Below are positions 1-8,938 of a DNA stretch of 38,740 bases, in pieces. The notes under the pieces are model-generated. The model ran no database searches, was not told the origin of the DNA, and was given only the letters and a program-made list of their open reading frames with translations. This stretch comes from Clostridiaceae bacterium (GTDB lineage: Bacteria > Bacillota > Clostridia > DSM-8532). A program made the position numbers and the translations under genes. How positions within the stretch are numbered: position 1 is the stretch's first letter; each line of letters starts with the position of its first letter. The stretch spans positions 1 to 38,740 of the forward strand of contig DUNT01000043.1 of NCBI GenBank assembly GCA_012839205.1, read 5' to 3'.

Positions 1-104
1 GAAGAAAAATCTTCTCCTTTCTTAGTAACAGGAACCTTTGCAGCGGGCTTAGCGGTACCGACGACCTGATGAATACTTTGAATGGGGCGATTGTTAATAT
101 TCAT
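1..104 (-). CDS. flagellar operon protein, TIGR02530-like (N-terminal fragment)
   Basis: Only the first 34 codons are inside the window; the gene runs off the left edge. The start is the ATG at 104, seven nt after a GGGAGG ribosome site. The peptide begins MNINNRPIQSIHQVV and continues with a lysine- and valine-rich stretch. A short protein opening like this, directly after flgD, is typical of the small flagellar operon proteins (TIGR02530 family) found before flgE in Bacillota. It follows flgD by 19 nt in the same direction, so it is probably co-transcribed. The assignment rests on position and the first residues only. The molecular role is not known to me. Confidence 0.6.
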   Translation of the reverse strand, partial: MNINNRPIQSIHQVVGTAKPAAKVPVTKKGEDFS

Positions 105-123
105 ATCATTACCTCCCATCTGG

Positions 124-1068
124 TTACTCAGTCGCCTCAGAATCATCGGGCGGATTGTCATTATCTGATGGATCACCGGGTGAATTCATATTTCTGAGTT
201 CCTTTAAGATTTCATTCAAGAGCATTTGTTCGGTGGATAAAAGATCAATTTTCCTGGTTGAGTAAATATTGCCGGCAGGGACCTTAACTTCGTCAAGAAT
301 CAGCCTTATTTCACCGTCATTGCCATAGTATCCACCTCTTAAAATTCCCTTAATATTGAATTTTTCTCCCGTCAAATCGTCCTCAATCCTGTAGGAGATT
401 TCCTTACCGGACATTGCCTCAATATATGTTTCAATATCCTCTAAACCGGCTAAATCAAGCTTATGCGGCAGAATTTCCACTTCATCCAGTCTGGCATATA
501 CACCGGTAGCTTCTTTGACAACTGTTGTAATTATTCCTTCGATAGAACCGGTTTTACCTGCATCATTTACAATATGAGCCTTACCCAGCATACCGATTAT
601 CCCGCTGTACCCGGTAACATCTCCGCCAGCGCCCAGGTTCTCACTGCCAACCCAGGTTATTTTGTCCAGTGGTACATCATCTTCTCCTACAACCGCATAT
701 ATCTCTCCATTGATTATGCGCACCGTGTCTACCCGGCCATCGACAAATTTAACATTCCCTGAGCCATCATCCACCTCTGCCGAAATATACTTGCCCATCA
801 GGGAAATACCTGTGGAGTAGGAGAATGATCTGTTTAGGTTCTGCATCTGTTCAAGAGAACTGAATTGTGCCAGCTGTGCTATAAATTCGGTATCAGTGGA
901 CGGGTTTAAAGGATCCTGGTTCTGAACCTGTGTAATAAGCAGTTTTAAGAAATCATCCTTCCCCAGTTCCCCGGTATTACGGGTGGATGCACTGGATTCA
1001 GCCTGAGAGGCAATAATATCTTCGATTGTTTTTTGCCTGCCAATATCATTTGTTGATGTTACAGACAT
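124..1068 (-). CDS. flgD: flagellar hook assembly scaffold FlgD (extended, repeated C-terminus)
   Basis: FlgD caps the growing hook and is needed for FlgE polymerisation outside the cell. The family signature is clear at residues 35-79: LGKDDFLKLLITQVQNQDPL, then an FSSLEQMQNLN stretch. The 314-residue length is longer than most FlgD proteins. The C-terminal part looks like three related beta-rich modules at about residues 91-140, 161-216 and 220-276. Each opens with a GK pair and ends in a D-x-V/I-x-V/I/L-P-like strand. The tail (295-314) is acidic and proline/aspartate rich. The ATG at 1068 follows a GGAAGG site. It lies 35 nt after fliK in the same operon. Identity is secure; the module count is my reading. 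Confidence 0.95.
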   Translation of the reverse strand: MSVTSTNDIGRQKTIEDIIASQAESSASTRNTGELGKDDFLKLLITQVQNQDPLNPSTDTEFIAQLAQFSSLEQMQNLNRSFSYSTGISLMGKYISAEVDDGSGNVKFVDGRVDTVRIINGEIYAVVGEDDVPLDKITWVGSENLGAGGDVTGYSGIIGMLGKAHIVNDAGKTGSIEGIITTVVKEATGVYARLDEVEILPHKLDLAGLEDIETYIEAMSGKEISYRIEDDLTGEKFNIKGILRGGYYGNDGEIRLILDEVKVPAGNIYSTRKIDLLSTEQMLLNEILKELRNMNSPGDPSDNDNPPDDSEATE

Positions 1069-1103
1069 GTTTTCACTTCCTTCCCTTAATATTAATCCGG
1101 GGA

Positions 1104-2597
1104 CTAAGCTGTCATGTTAATCTGAGAAGTATCATTAAAATACTCTTTTTCAATCCTGGCCCGCAAATGAAGTCTATCAGTGTCTGCCTGTGAAGAAACA
1201 ATTGTCATCCGTTCTAAGCCTGATGATTGTACTTTGTCCTTCCCGTCCCGATTCTCCTTGTATTGGCTATTTTCTTTGCCATTTCCCACCGAAACACTAA
1301 GGCTCTGAACATTAAAGCCGCTCTCTTCCAGAGCATCTTTAAGCATTTGCATATTGCTCTCAAGAATTTCCTTTACCTGCTGGTTTTCGGTAGTTATCTT
1401 AGCCAATATTTCCCCCCGTTCATGGATAATCTTAAGGGAGAGCCTGCCAAGACTATCCGGTTTCAAATGTATCTCCATTTCCTGTTTGTTCTCTCCTGCC
1501 ATAAGTTTTACCTTCATCATTACCTGATTTGTTACTGTATTGGCAAGAGGCTTCTGGGATAAAGGCAGCTGCGTTTTTTCAATGCTTATCGGCTGACTCA
1601 GGCTTCCCTCGGGTATCTGGTTCTGAATAATAATGTTTTCAAAAGGTTCCTCCATCTCAGCTGCTATTTTCACATGGGACGAATCAGCATCTTTAGCAAG
1701 AGCGGTAAAATCATTCTGAGTATCTTTTGTCTCCTGCTGAGCACCTGGTTCAACCTTTATTGATTCATTCAAATCCTGTTCTTCCCGGACAAGCTCCTGG
1801 TTAAGAGAAACATCCAGCTTTGACACCTGTTGGTTAAGTTTATCAATCAGTTGTAGGCACTGGCTTTTAAGTTGCTGAATCAATTCTTCCTGACTTACAC
1901 TTTCACCAACAATCTCAGCTTTCAGCGGGGGCATATTCTGACCTTTGTCAAGTTTCTCCAAAAGGGATTGAATTTTTTCCATAAGTTCATGGATTCCAGG
2001 GCTGTTTGTACTTTCGCCCAACTCACCCATCATTTCCTTTAGTTTTACAGCATCTTTCCCAACCAGAGCCATTAACAGCTCCATAGGAGAAATTTCTTTA
2101 CTTTCAGCCAACAGAATTGATTCTTGTGGAGTATTTGACGTTGTGGGAATATCTGAAACAGTCTTTATGCTCAACCGAGCCATGAGTTCCTCTAATAAAG
2201 CAATTAATGCTTCAAGAGAAACAATCTCTTTCTGAATTTCCTCTTTACGGCCACTTTCTTTTTTTATTCCCTCAACTTCCTGTTCTTTCTTCACCTCCGG
2301 CTTAGATGTGTCAGTTACATCTTTAGGCTCATCGCTATGTTTTTTTGTTTCAGGTTTAGATTTTGTATCATTTACAGGTTTGGCATTATCCATCAATACA
2401 TGGCTTTTGGATATATTGTTTTTTGTTTCAACGTGCTGACCCTTTAATCTTAGGTCTTTTTTAGCTGCAATTCTCTCATTGAGCATATTCATAAAGGTAT
2501 CATCCCTTGATATGAGCCCTTTTGCCTTCCCGGTTTTTGCCTTATCCGGTGCTTGGGGAATTAATTGCATGGCATTGACTGAATTGCTCTGAATCAT
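1104..2597 (-). CDS. fliK: flagellar hook-length control protein FliK
   Basis: FliK measures the hook and switches export specificity from hook to filament subunits. The conserved C-terminal Flg_hook domain lies at about residues 360-440 of this 497-residue protein, with the hallmark LKPDSLGRLSLKI strand and the following ILAKITTENQQVKEILESN helix. The N-terminal two thirds is charged, low-complexity and probably extended, as expected for the ruler. An upstream in-frame GTG at 2606 abuts the Shine-Dalgarno AGGAGG with no spacing. The ATG at 2597 sits eight nt after it, so I start there. The gene lies between the YlxF-like gene (42 nt upstream) and flgD (35 nt downstream). Confidence 0.93.
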   Translation of the reverse strand: MIQSNSVNAMQLIPQAPDKAKTGKAKGLISRDDTFMNMLNERIAAKKDLRLKGQHVETKNNISKSHVLMDNAKPVNDTKSKPETKKHSDEPKDVTDTSKPEVKKEQEVEGIKKESGRKEEIQKEIVSLEALIALLEELMARLSIKTVSDIPTTSNTPQESILLAESKEISPMELLMALVGKDAVKLKEMMGELGESTNSPGIHELMEKIQSLLEKLDKGQNMPPLKAEIVGESVSQEELIQQLKSQCLQLIDKLNQQVSKLDVSLNQELVREEQDLNESIKVEPGAQQETKDTQNDFTALAKDADSSHVKIAAEMEEPFENIIIQNQIPEGSLSQPISIEKTQLPLSQKPLANTVTNQVMMKVKLMAGENKQEMEIHLKPDSLGRLSLKIIHERGEILAKITTENQQVKEILESNMQMLKDALEESGFNVQSLSVSVGNGKENSQYKENRDGKDKVQSSGLERMTIVSSQADTDRLHLRARIEKEYFNDTSQINMTA

Positions 2598-2639
2598 CTT
2601 TTTCACCTCCTTTTTTACCCTATAAAAGGGCAGTTTTAT

Positions 2640-3464
2640 TTATGCATCACCGGCCAGCCTTCGGCCGGATAGCAAACTGTAAATTTCAGCTGCAACTTTT
2701 GCATCCATTCTTTCAAGAATTGGAGCCATAACTTTTGGTCCCATACCTTCAAAAATATCCAGGGCTGCTTCCTTATCGGAAGAAAACAGTTCAGTAAGCA
2801 CATTTGCTGCTCCTTGAGGATTCATAGTTGAAAATGGCTTTGCCAGTGCTTTTTTTTCTTCACTAACTGCAGCTTCTTTCATAATTTCTGCATATACAGC
2901 CTCAGCTGCTGCCCTGTCAATCTTCTGAAAGTAATTCTTAAAGCCTTCAGGGTCTCCTTTGGCAATAAGCTCTGCCAACGATTTTCTGGTAGCCTCCAAC
3001 AACTCTTTTTCGGCCTCTATAGTTTCTAAAAGCTGTCTGTTTTCTTCAGCAATTTTTTCTATATCAGATGCCGACTGAATTTCTGTTTTAATGTTTTCGA
3101 TAGTCTTATTAGCTTCATTAAGTTCTTCAGTAAGGCTCCTGACTTTTTCACGGTATTCCTGGTATTTCCCCAAAATCTGCTTATCAGTCAGATACTTAGG
3201 ATCATCCGGATCATAATCGGCTAAATCCTTTGGCAAAAATATTTTCAAAACAGAATAATTTTTTATATGGGGCTTTAATGAGTCAGCCATACCATTTATA
3301 TTGTTATTGACTACAAAATAAAAAACCCCGACAAAAACAACGGCAATAACCAAAAAAGCTATTAACACCACAATTATTGAATGTAAACAGCCTCCGGGCT
3401 TTTCTGATTCGTTGTTATGTTCTTGCAAGGAGGTTTTCTCCTCTTGCCTTTCCTTATCTGCCAT
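2640..3464 (-). CDS. ylxF: YlxF/MotE-like membrane protein with MgtE_N-type C-terminus
   Basis: A 274-residue protein with one membrane helix (about 29-52), a long coiled coil (about 95-175) and a C-terminal MgtE intracellular-type helical domain (about 210-265, with repeated MNPQGAANVL, MGPKVMAPIL and MDAKVAAEIY units). This is the architecture of YlxF/MotE proteins encoded between fliJ and fliK in Bacillota flagellar operons; in other bacteria MotE chaperones the stator protein MotB. The open frame extends to a TTG at 3512, but the ATG at 3464 has an AAGGAGC ribosome site eight nt upstream and is clearly better. It is preceded by a 208-nt spacer. The exact role in this organism is inferred. 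Confidence 0.85.
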   Translation of the reverse strand: MADKERQEEKTSLQEHNNESEKPGGCLHSIIVVLIAFLVIAVVFVGVFYFVVNNNINGMADSLKPHIKNYSVLKIFLPKDLADYDPDDPKYLTDKQILGKYQEYREKVRSLTEELNEANKTIENIKTEIQSASDIEKIAEENRQLLETIEAEKELLEATRKSLAELIAKGDPEGFKNYFQKIDRAAAEAVYAEIMKEAAVSEEKKALAKPFSTMNPQGAANVLTELFSSDKEAALDIFEGMGPKVMAPILERMDAKVAAEIYSLLSGRRLAGDA

Positions 3465-3672
3465 TAATAAGCTCCTTAGTCGAAAATACACATTTTTACA
3501 GCCTCTTTGCAATATTTCACCCGTTACATAAAATCAAAAAGGCCGGCAATTGCATAAGCTTTAGACTACTTCATTGAAGCTCAGGGAGCAAAAGCCAGCT
3601 TGCGGTTTTAAACGGGTTCGGGTCATCAAAACCTGAGGCGGAAAATATACACCCGTCAAAAGCATCGGGTTC
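3465..3672 (-). other. 208-nt spacer inside the flagellar operon, possible structured RNA
   Basis: All other gaps in this operon are 0-66 nt, so this spacer stands out. Read on the minus strand it begins at the fliJ stop with an ACCCG-loop-CGGGT hairpin, and further copies of ACCCG and CGGGT follow. The segment GACGGGT (about 3648-3654) can pair with ACCCGTT (about 3611-3617), and another CGGGT copy lies near the ylxF start. Mutually exclusive hairpins are therefore possible. No good coding frame and no U-run terminator is visible. I compared it by eye with c-di-GMP-I, c-di-GMP-II, fluoride and THF riboswitch cores and saw no match. Function unknown. Confidence 0.4.
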
Positions 3673-4137
3673 CTATCCTTCATCCAGGAGGTCTGGGTTA
3701 TCCTTGCTCTCTTTAAAACTGACAAGCTCATCTATCTGCTGCTGTTCCTTTTTAGCTTCCTCTTTTAAATACTCCTGGAATTCCTTATCCTTTAGATTCT
3801 CCAGAACCTTTCTTTCCCTCATTATTTCAACGAGCTTTTCTCTTATAATATCGACATTTTTCTGCTGCTGCTTAACAATCTCCTGTTGCTTGTCTCTTTC
3901 ATGCTGCAAGTGTTGGAGATATGTTTTCAGATCCTTGATTTTTTCAGGCCGGATAACTCCTGAGCATGCTTTTCTAAAGTCATCAGTGGTAATATCAATA
4001 TTATCCTCTATGACTTTAAGTTTAGATTTTTCTTCCTCAAGTTTCATGATGGCTGCACCAAGTTCGTTCTTGGCATTCTTTTCGAATTGCTCTTTAAGTT
4101 TTAAAAATGTTTCCAAGCGAAATTTAAAGCCTGCCAT
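3673..4137 (-). CDS. fliJ: flagellar export chaperone/stalk protein FliJ
   Basis: FliJ is the coiled-coil stalk that sits in the FliI hexamer and links it to FlhA during flagellar protein export. The 154-residue product is almost entirely charged alpha-helix. It starts MAGFKFRLETFLKLKEQFEK, the usual N-terminal pattern of FliJ (F-x-L-x-x-L-L-x-x-K). The length fits the family (about 147 residues). The ATG at 4137 follows AGGAGATTAA and lies 14 nt after the fliI stop. FliJ diverges strongly in sequence, so position immediately after fliI is an important part of the call. Confidence 0.92.
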   Translation of the reverse strand: MAGFKFRLETFLKLKEQFEKNAKNELGAAIMKLEEEKSKLKVIEDNIDITTDDFRKACSGVIRPEKIKDLKTYLQHLQHERDKQQEIVKQQQKNVDIIREKLVEIMRERKVLENLKDKEFQEYLKEEAKKEQQQIDELVSFKESKDNPDLLDEG

Positions 4138-4151
4138 TTAATCTCCTGCTT

Positions 4152-5468
4152 CTATCTTTCAACCGATTTTTTAAGCAGCTCAATAGTTTCAGAAAATGAA
4201 AAGCGTGTTAAGGTATCTTGTTTCAAAAACTCATTAATACCATTGTTTAATTGAATCGCTAAATCTATCTCCGGATTGCTTCCTTTTACATATGCACCAA
4301 CATTGATAAGATCCTCTGCATCGGTATATATTGCAAGGTTACGGCGAAGCTCATTGGCGCATTCTTTATGCTCATTGTCTATTATATCGGTCATAACACG
4401 GCTGATAGATGCAAGTACATCTATGGCCGGATAGTGATTTTTATGTGCCAGTTTTCTTGAAAGCACAATATGTCCGTCCAGAATACCCCGGGCAGTATCT
4501 GTTATAGGCTCATTCATATCATCCCCGTCTACCAATACAGAATACAATCCGGTTATAGACCCTTTGGAAGATGTGCCAGACCTCTCTAGCAGCTTAGGCA
4601 TTATGGCATATACCGAAGGAGTGTAGCCTCTCGTTACAGGAGGTTCACCAATAGCAAGTCCTATTTCCCTTTGTGCCATGGAAAAACGAGTCAAAGAGTC
4701 CATCAGAAGAAGGACATCCTTACCACAATCTCTGAAATATTCTGCAATAGCTGTAGCTGCCAAAGCACCTTTCAGGCGTATCAAAGCGGGCTGATCTGAT
4801 GTGGCTATAACAACAACCGAACGTTTCAGTCCTTCCTCTCCTAAATCCCTTTCCAGGAAATCCCGAACTTCACGTCCCCGTTCTCCTATTAAAGCAATTA
4901 CGTTTATATCAGCCTTGGTATTTCTGGCAATCATACCTATAAGAGTACTTTTACCTACACCACTTCCTGCAAAAATACCCAGGCGCTGACCTTTGCCCAC
5001 CGTCATGAGCCCGTCAATGCACTTTACCCCCAAAGGAAGTGGTTGCGTAATTCTTGGCCGGGTCATAGGGTTAGGTGGCATATTATTGACCGGATAGTAT
5101 TTTTCTATATCTACAGGGCCTTTTCCATCCATAGGATTTCCCAACCCATCCAAAACCCTGCCTAACAAGTTCGGTCCAACACCTACTGCAAGATCCTTGT
5201 CAGCCGCCACCACAAGATTGCCTGGCCCAATGCCCGACATATCCCCTATAGGCATCAACAAAACTTTTTTATCCTTAAACCCGACAACCTCGGCAAGTAC
5301 CATTCTGTTATTCTGTGAAAAAACATGACATAAGGCCCCGATATGCGTCTCGGGGCCCTCAGCCTCAATTGTGAGACCTACCACTTTGGTTACTTTACCT
5401 GAATATCGGACAAAATTCCGTGAGTCTAATAGTTTTTTATACTTATCCAATGTAATACTATTATCCAT
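4152..5468 (-). CDS. fliI: flagellum-specific ATPase FliI
   Basis: The cytoplasmic ATPase of the flagellar type III export apparatus; it unfolds and delivers substrates with FliH and FliJ. The family resembles the F1 beta subunit. Walker A GSGVGKST is at about residues 168-175, the conserved GERGREV follows at about 195-201, and Walker B LLLMDSLTRF is at about 253-262. The frame is open further upstream to a TTG. The ATG at 5468 gives 438 residues, the size usual for this family, and overlaps the fliH stop in an ATGGATAA arrangement that suggests translational coupling. No catalytic residue appears to be missing. Confidence 0.96.
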   Translation of the reverse strand: MDNSITLDKYKKLLDSRNFVRYSGKVTKVVGLTIEAEGPETHIGALCHVFSQNNRMVLAEVVGFKDKKVLLMPIGDMSGIGPGNLVVAADKDLAVGVGPNLLGRVLDGLGNPMDGKGPVDIEKYYPVNNMPPNPMTRPRITQPLPLGVKCIDGLMTVGKGQRLGIFAGSGVGKSTLIGMIARNTKADINVIALIGERGREVRDFLERDLGEEGLKRSVVVIATSDQPALIRLKGALAATAIAEYFRDCGKDVLLLMDSLTRFSMAQREIGLAIGEPPVTRGYTPSVYAIMPKLLERSGTSSKGSITGLYSVLVDGDDMNEPITDTARGILDGHIVLSRKLAHKNHYPAIDVLASISRVMTDIIDNEHKECANELRRNLAIYTDAEDLINVGAYVKGSNPEIDLAIQLNNGINEFLKQDTLTRFSFSETIELLKKSVER

Positions 5469-6249
5469 ATTGCCGTCCATTATCACCCAATAGTTCAAAA
5501 AAAGCCTTTCTTATACTTTCCAGGCGAGTATCGCAACTGCCGTCGATTGATCCGTATTCAGTTTCAATAACACAGGATCCTTTGGCTAAAGAGCTGTCTT
5601 TCCTTATTTCAAGCTCATCCAACCCTTTTATATTCATGCGGAGAGTTTCCTCATTAGCCACAACATAATCGTAATCATCGTTGGATACCTTTAAGACAAT
5701 ATTTTCCCTGTTACAGCAGGAAAGAATTGTTTCTCTGACTACTCCTATAATAGCCTCCTGGTTATTGCGAATTTCATCTCCTACAACTTTTTCAGCAATA
5801 TTTAAGACCAAATCAACAATATCGTGCTCAAGCGATGCAAGAGTCTTTTCATAGAGCTTTTTGCTCTGCTCTCTGAATTCTGTAGCTTCGGCTATAAGAT
5901 CGTTATAATGCTGCTGTGCCAGCCTTTCACCGTAGGTATAACCCTCTTCTTTTGCATTCTGCTTAACTTCTGCTAAAAGAAACTCTGCGCTTTTTTTTGC
6001 TTCATCCATTATTCTTTCAGCCTCAAGCTCAGCTTCTCTCTTTATTACAGCTGCATTCTCCTTAGCCTTATAAATTATATCCTGACCGATTTCCAGCTCT
6101 TTTTCCGGGTCAGTTTTTGTTATTGTAACCTCATCAAAAACGTCCTCTACAACAGATAGTTTAGGTTCACGCCTCTCCTGTTTATAAGGATTTCCTATAT
6201 TCACCTGATTACGCTTATATATTCCATAGCCATAGGAATTGTTATACAA
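5461..6249 (-). CDS. fliH: flagellar assembly protein FliH
   Basis: FliH is the FliI regulator and peripheral stalk of the export ATPase complex. The 262-residue protein has a long helical segment rich in A, E and K (about 45-110), followed by a FliH/HrpE-type C-terminal domain (about 135-255) ending CDTRLESIRKAFFELLG. No ATG is available near the start. The likely start is the TTG at 6249, 11 nt after a GGAGG, overlapping the fliG stop by eight nt. This implies coupling to fliG translation. It in turn overlaps the fliI start. Confidence 0.9.
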   Translation of the reverse strand: MYNNSYGYGIYKRNQVNIGNPYKQERREPKLSVVEDVFDEVTITKTDPEKELEIGQDIIYKAKENAAVIKREAELEAERIMDEAKKSAEFLLAEVKQNAKEEGYTYGERLAQQHYNDLIAEATEFREQSKKLYEKTLASLEHDIVDLVLNIAEKVVGDEIRNNQEAIIGVVRETILSCCNRENIVLKVSNDDYDYVVANEETLRMNIKGLDELEIRKDSSLAKGSCVIETEYGSIDGSCDTRLESIRKAFFELLGDNGRQYG

Positions 6250-7264
6250 CTATTTCGTCTCCTCCACCACGTGAAATAATAATTTCCCCGGCATCCTCCA
6301 GCTTTCTTATTACATTTACTATCTTCTGCTGTGCTTCTTCTACATCCTTTAGCCGAACCGGGCCCATATATTCGATATCTTCCTTTATCATCTCAGCTAA
6401 TCTCTTTGACATATTACTATAAATCAGATTCTGTACCTCTTCAGTTGCGCCTTTCAGGGCAAGAGCCAGCTGGTTGTTGTCAACTTCATGCAGGAATCGC
6501 TGAACAGACCTGTTGTCAAGCTGCAAAATATCCTCGAAAACAAACATTCTCTTTCTGATTTCCTCAGCCAGATCTGTATCCTCAATTTCAAGGGAGTCCA
6601 TAATAAACTTTTCTGTACCTCTGTCTACCGAATTCAATACATCGACTATGGCCTGAATTCCACCTACAGCGGTAAAGTCCTCGGTAACAAGTGCTGATAG
6701 TTTTTTCTCAAGAACCCTCTCTACTTCTTTAATAATCTCTGGGGATGTTCTGTCCATAGTTGCGATTCTCTTTGCCACATCTGCCTGCTTTTCCTGGGGC
6801 AGAGCCGACAATACAGCAGCCGCCTGGTAAGGTTTTAAGTATGATAATATAAGAGCTATTGTCTGTGGGTGCTCACTTTGAATAAAATTCAACACCTGAG
6901 CCGGGTCTGCCTTTCTGACAAAATCAAAAGGCCGTACTTGTAAGGAAACCGTCAGCTTATTTATGATTTCCATAGTTTTCTCAGTACCCAAAGCCTTTTC
7001 CAATATATCCTTTGCGTATCCTATACCGCCTTCTGTGATATACTGCTGGGCAAGACATATCTGGTAGAATTCATTTAATACCTTTTCTCTTTCTGATGGA
7101 GAAACGGTCCTGATGTTTGCTATTTCCAAAGTAAGCTGCTCTATCTCTTCTTCCTTAAGGTGCTTAAAAATCTGAGCTGACCTTTCGGGGCCCAGAATAA
7201 TAAGTAACATGGCAGCTTTTTCCCTGCCTGACAAATCTCTTAAGACATCACTTCTCAGCGCCAT
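6242..7264 (-). CDS. fliG: flagellar motor switch protein FliG
   Basis: FliG is the rotor protein that joins the MS ring to the C ring and meets the stator in torque generation. The 340-residue length is normal. The middle-domain hallmark EHPQT is at residues 131-135, followed by the IALIL helix. The C-terminal torque domain contains the charged helix around MFVFEDILQLDNRSVQRFL at about 235-255. The ATG at 7264 follows AGGTGGGGAT. The gene is 36 nt from fliF and overlaps fliH. Nothing suggests truncation or loss of function. Confidence 0.97.
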   Translation of the reverse strand: MALRSDVLRDLSGREKAAMLLIILGPERSAQIFKHLKEEEIEQLTLEIANIRTVSPSEREKVLNEFYQICLAQQYITEGGIGYAKDILEKALGTEKTMEIINKLTVSLQVRPFDFVRKADPAQVLNFIQSEHPQTIALILSYLKPYQAAAVLSALPQEKQADVAKRIATMDRTSPEIIKEVERVLEKKLSALVTEDFTAVGGIQAIVDVLNSVDRGTEKFIMDSLEIEDTDLAEEIRKRMFVFEDILQLDNRSVQRFLHEVDNNQLALALKGATEEVQNLIYSNMSKRLAEMIKEDIEYMGPVRLKDVEEAQQKIVNVIRKLEDAGEIIISRGGGDEIVV

Positions 7265-7300
7265 ATCCCCACCTGCCTTTGGAAAGAACTAATACGAAGC

Positions 7301-8872
7301 TTATTCCCAATCCTCCGCTATCCAGTTTCTTAATAATTGGGCAACTGAGTCAGGATTATCCTGAACGAATTTATCAATTTGCTTCTTAAGTTCTGATTCT
7401 TCCTGTAAATTTATATCTTGAATAATTTCAAAAGCCTCTGTGCCAGCCCCTTCTCCGGCAGCAGCCGCTTCAAATGCAGCAGTTCGAATCTCTTGGGATA
7501 CAGCTTTCTTCTTCGGCATTGCGGTAATAACCATAACAATTAATAGAATAAGCATTAATGCATAGAAACCGAATTCATCAAAGAGCTGCCCAACGGTATC
7601 CATAATTGTAACCTCCACTGGGGGTTCGGCTGCCAATTTCTGCACACTGACTGTTATATTCTCTACCGGAACTCCTGTAGCCGCATAGGCAGACTGCCTG
7701 ACCTGCTCCAGATACTCCGGAGTGAGGCCGTCAGCAGTTTCAATATGCTTTCCATACCACAATGAAATCGACATGGTAGATTGTTCGTAAATAAGATTGC
7801 CAACGGCCTTCTCTTTTTGCTCATTTGTCTGGTTATAAAGGAACTCCCGAACAGCATGGTTTTTATTGTAGCTGGAATTTCCTTCCTCACCGGTCTGGTA
7901 TGTCATTGTTCCTTGCGGGTTGGTATCGGTACCCGGTATATCTCCTGCATCACCATTAATTAAAGTTTCTTCAAGTATTTCTTCATTAAGTATTGCGTCC
8001 TCTTCTGCAATCGGCGGATCGTATTTTGTGGAGGAGCTGGTTAATGTATCAAAATCCAGTACTGCATTAGCTGAAACGCTAATGGTATCAAAATACTCAT
8101 TCTGCGCTACACCGATCTTAAAAAAGTCATATACTTTATTCTCAAGTTCATGCTGTCTTTGACGCCGCATATCATCCTGGCTGCTGGCTTTAAGGATATC
8201 TGTCTGATTATAGTCCCGTGATAAAGGGTTCAGCTTGTGATCCACAATAATAATCTGTTCCGCAGGGATACCAAGCGAAGCAGCCACCACCCTGGCTGCT
8301 GCATCTACCTGATTTGGAGTAAGCGGCTCCCTGGTCTTTAACATTACATATGCGCTTCCCTGTTGATCCTCCGACCCGGATTTTACCCAATAAGTTTTTT
8401 CTGGTTTAGAATACTGAACAGTAGCATTTTCAACGTTTTCAAATTTTTTTAGTTTATATACAAGATCATTTGTAACGTAATTTTTCCAAAGATTCTCTTT
8501 GTCACTCTCTGTTGCCGTTAAGGATAGTTTACTCCAGGTATCAGCAAAAGTTACCTCCGGCGAGACTACTCCTTGTGTGGTCAAATCAAACTCAATATCC
8601 TTTTTCCGCCTGCTGTCAACAAAAATCTGATTATCGCCTTTCTTAAACTTAATATCATTTTCTGTCAGATATGAGACAACCGGCTGGAGATTGACTTCCT
8701 CAGAGGTATCAAAAAGCGGTACATATTCTACTTTCAGTGTAAGTACCATCGTTACTGCAACCGCAAACAATAAAACCCCGGCCATTACAAATATTCTGAC
8801 CTTCTGACTTTTTTCAAGATTACCCCAAAAGCTCTTGATTTTATCAAAAAGTTTCTTTATTCCTTCCGGCAT
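7301..8872 (-). CDS. fliF: flagellar MS-ring protein FliF
   Basis: FliF forms the MS ring in the cytoplasmic membrane, the base on which the rod and the export gate assemble. The 523-residue product has two membrane helices (about 25-46 and 434-453) bracketing the ring-building domains of YscJ/FliF type. Its C-terminal cytoplasmic tail ends DSVAQLLRNWIAEDWE, the typical FliG-binding peptide. The acidic insert around 285-330 is the variable beta-collar region. The ATG at 8872 is preceded by GGAGGGTAATCT. SpoIIIAG and SpoIIIAH, encoded 6-8 kb away, belong to the same ring-building superfamily. Confidence 0.97.
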   Translation of the reverse strand: MPEGIKKLFDKIKSFWGNLEKSQKVRIFVMAGVLLFAVAVTMVLTLKVEYVPLFDTSEEVNLQPVVSYLTENDIKFKKGDNQIFVDSRRKKDIEFDLTTQGVVSPEVTFADTWSKLSLTATESDKENLWKNYVTNDLVYKLKKFENVENATVQYSKPEKTYWVKSGSEDQQGSAYVMLKTREPLTPNQVDAAARVVAASLGIPAEQIIIVDHKLNPLSRDYNQTDILKASSQDDMRRQRQHELENKVYDFFKIGVAQNEYFDTISVSANAVLDFDTLTSSSTKYDPPIAEEDAILNEEILEETLINGDAGDIPGTDTNPQGTMTYQTGEEGNSSYNKNHAVREFLYNQTNEQKEKAVGNLIYEQSTMSISLWYGKHIETADGLTPEYLEQVRQSAYAATGVPVENITVSVQKLAAEPPVEVTIMDTVGQLFDEFGFYALMLILLIVMVITAMPKKKAVSQEIRTAAFEAAAAGEGAGTEAFEIIQDINLQEESELKKQIDKFVQDNPDSVAQLLRNWIAEDWE

Positions 8873-8938
8873 AGATTACCCTCCGATCAAGGTTTTTTCT
8901 ATAGTATCTCCTGCTTTATCTGTGGTAAAAATCAATAG

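Noticed and set aside
3465-3512. Longer ylxF starting at TTG 3512
   Set aside because: The ATG at 3464 has a well-spaced AAGGAGC site and gives the expected protein; the extra 16 residues look non-conserved.
3465-3672. Riboswitch (c-di-GMP-I, suggested by GCAAAG and CCGGC words)
   Set aside because: The conserved core elements are not arranged as in the known class, so I left it as an unassigned spacer.
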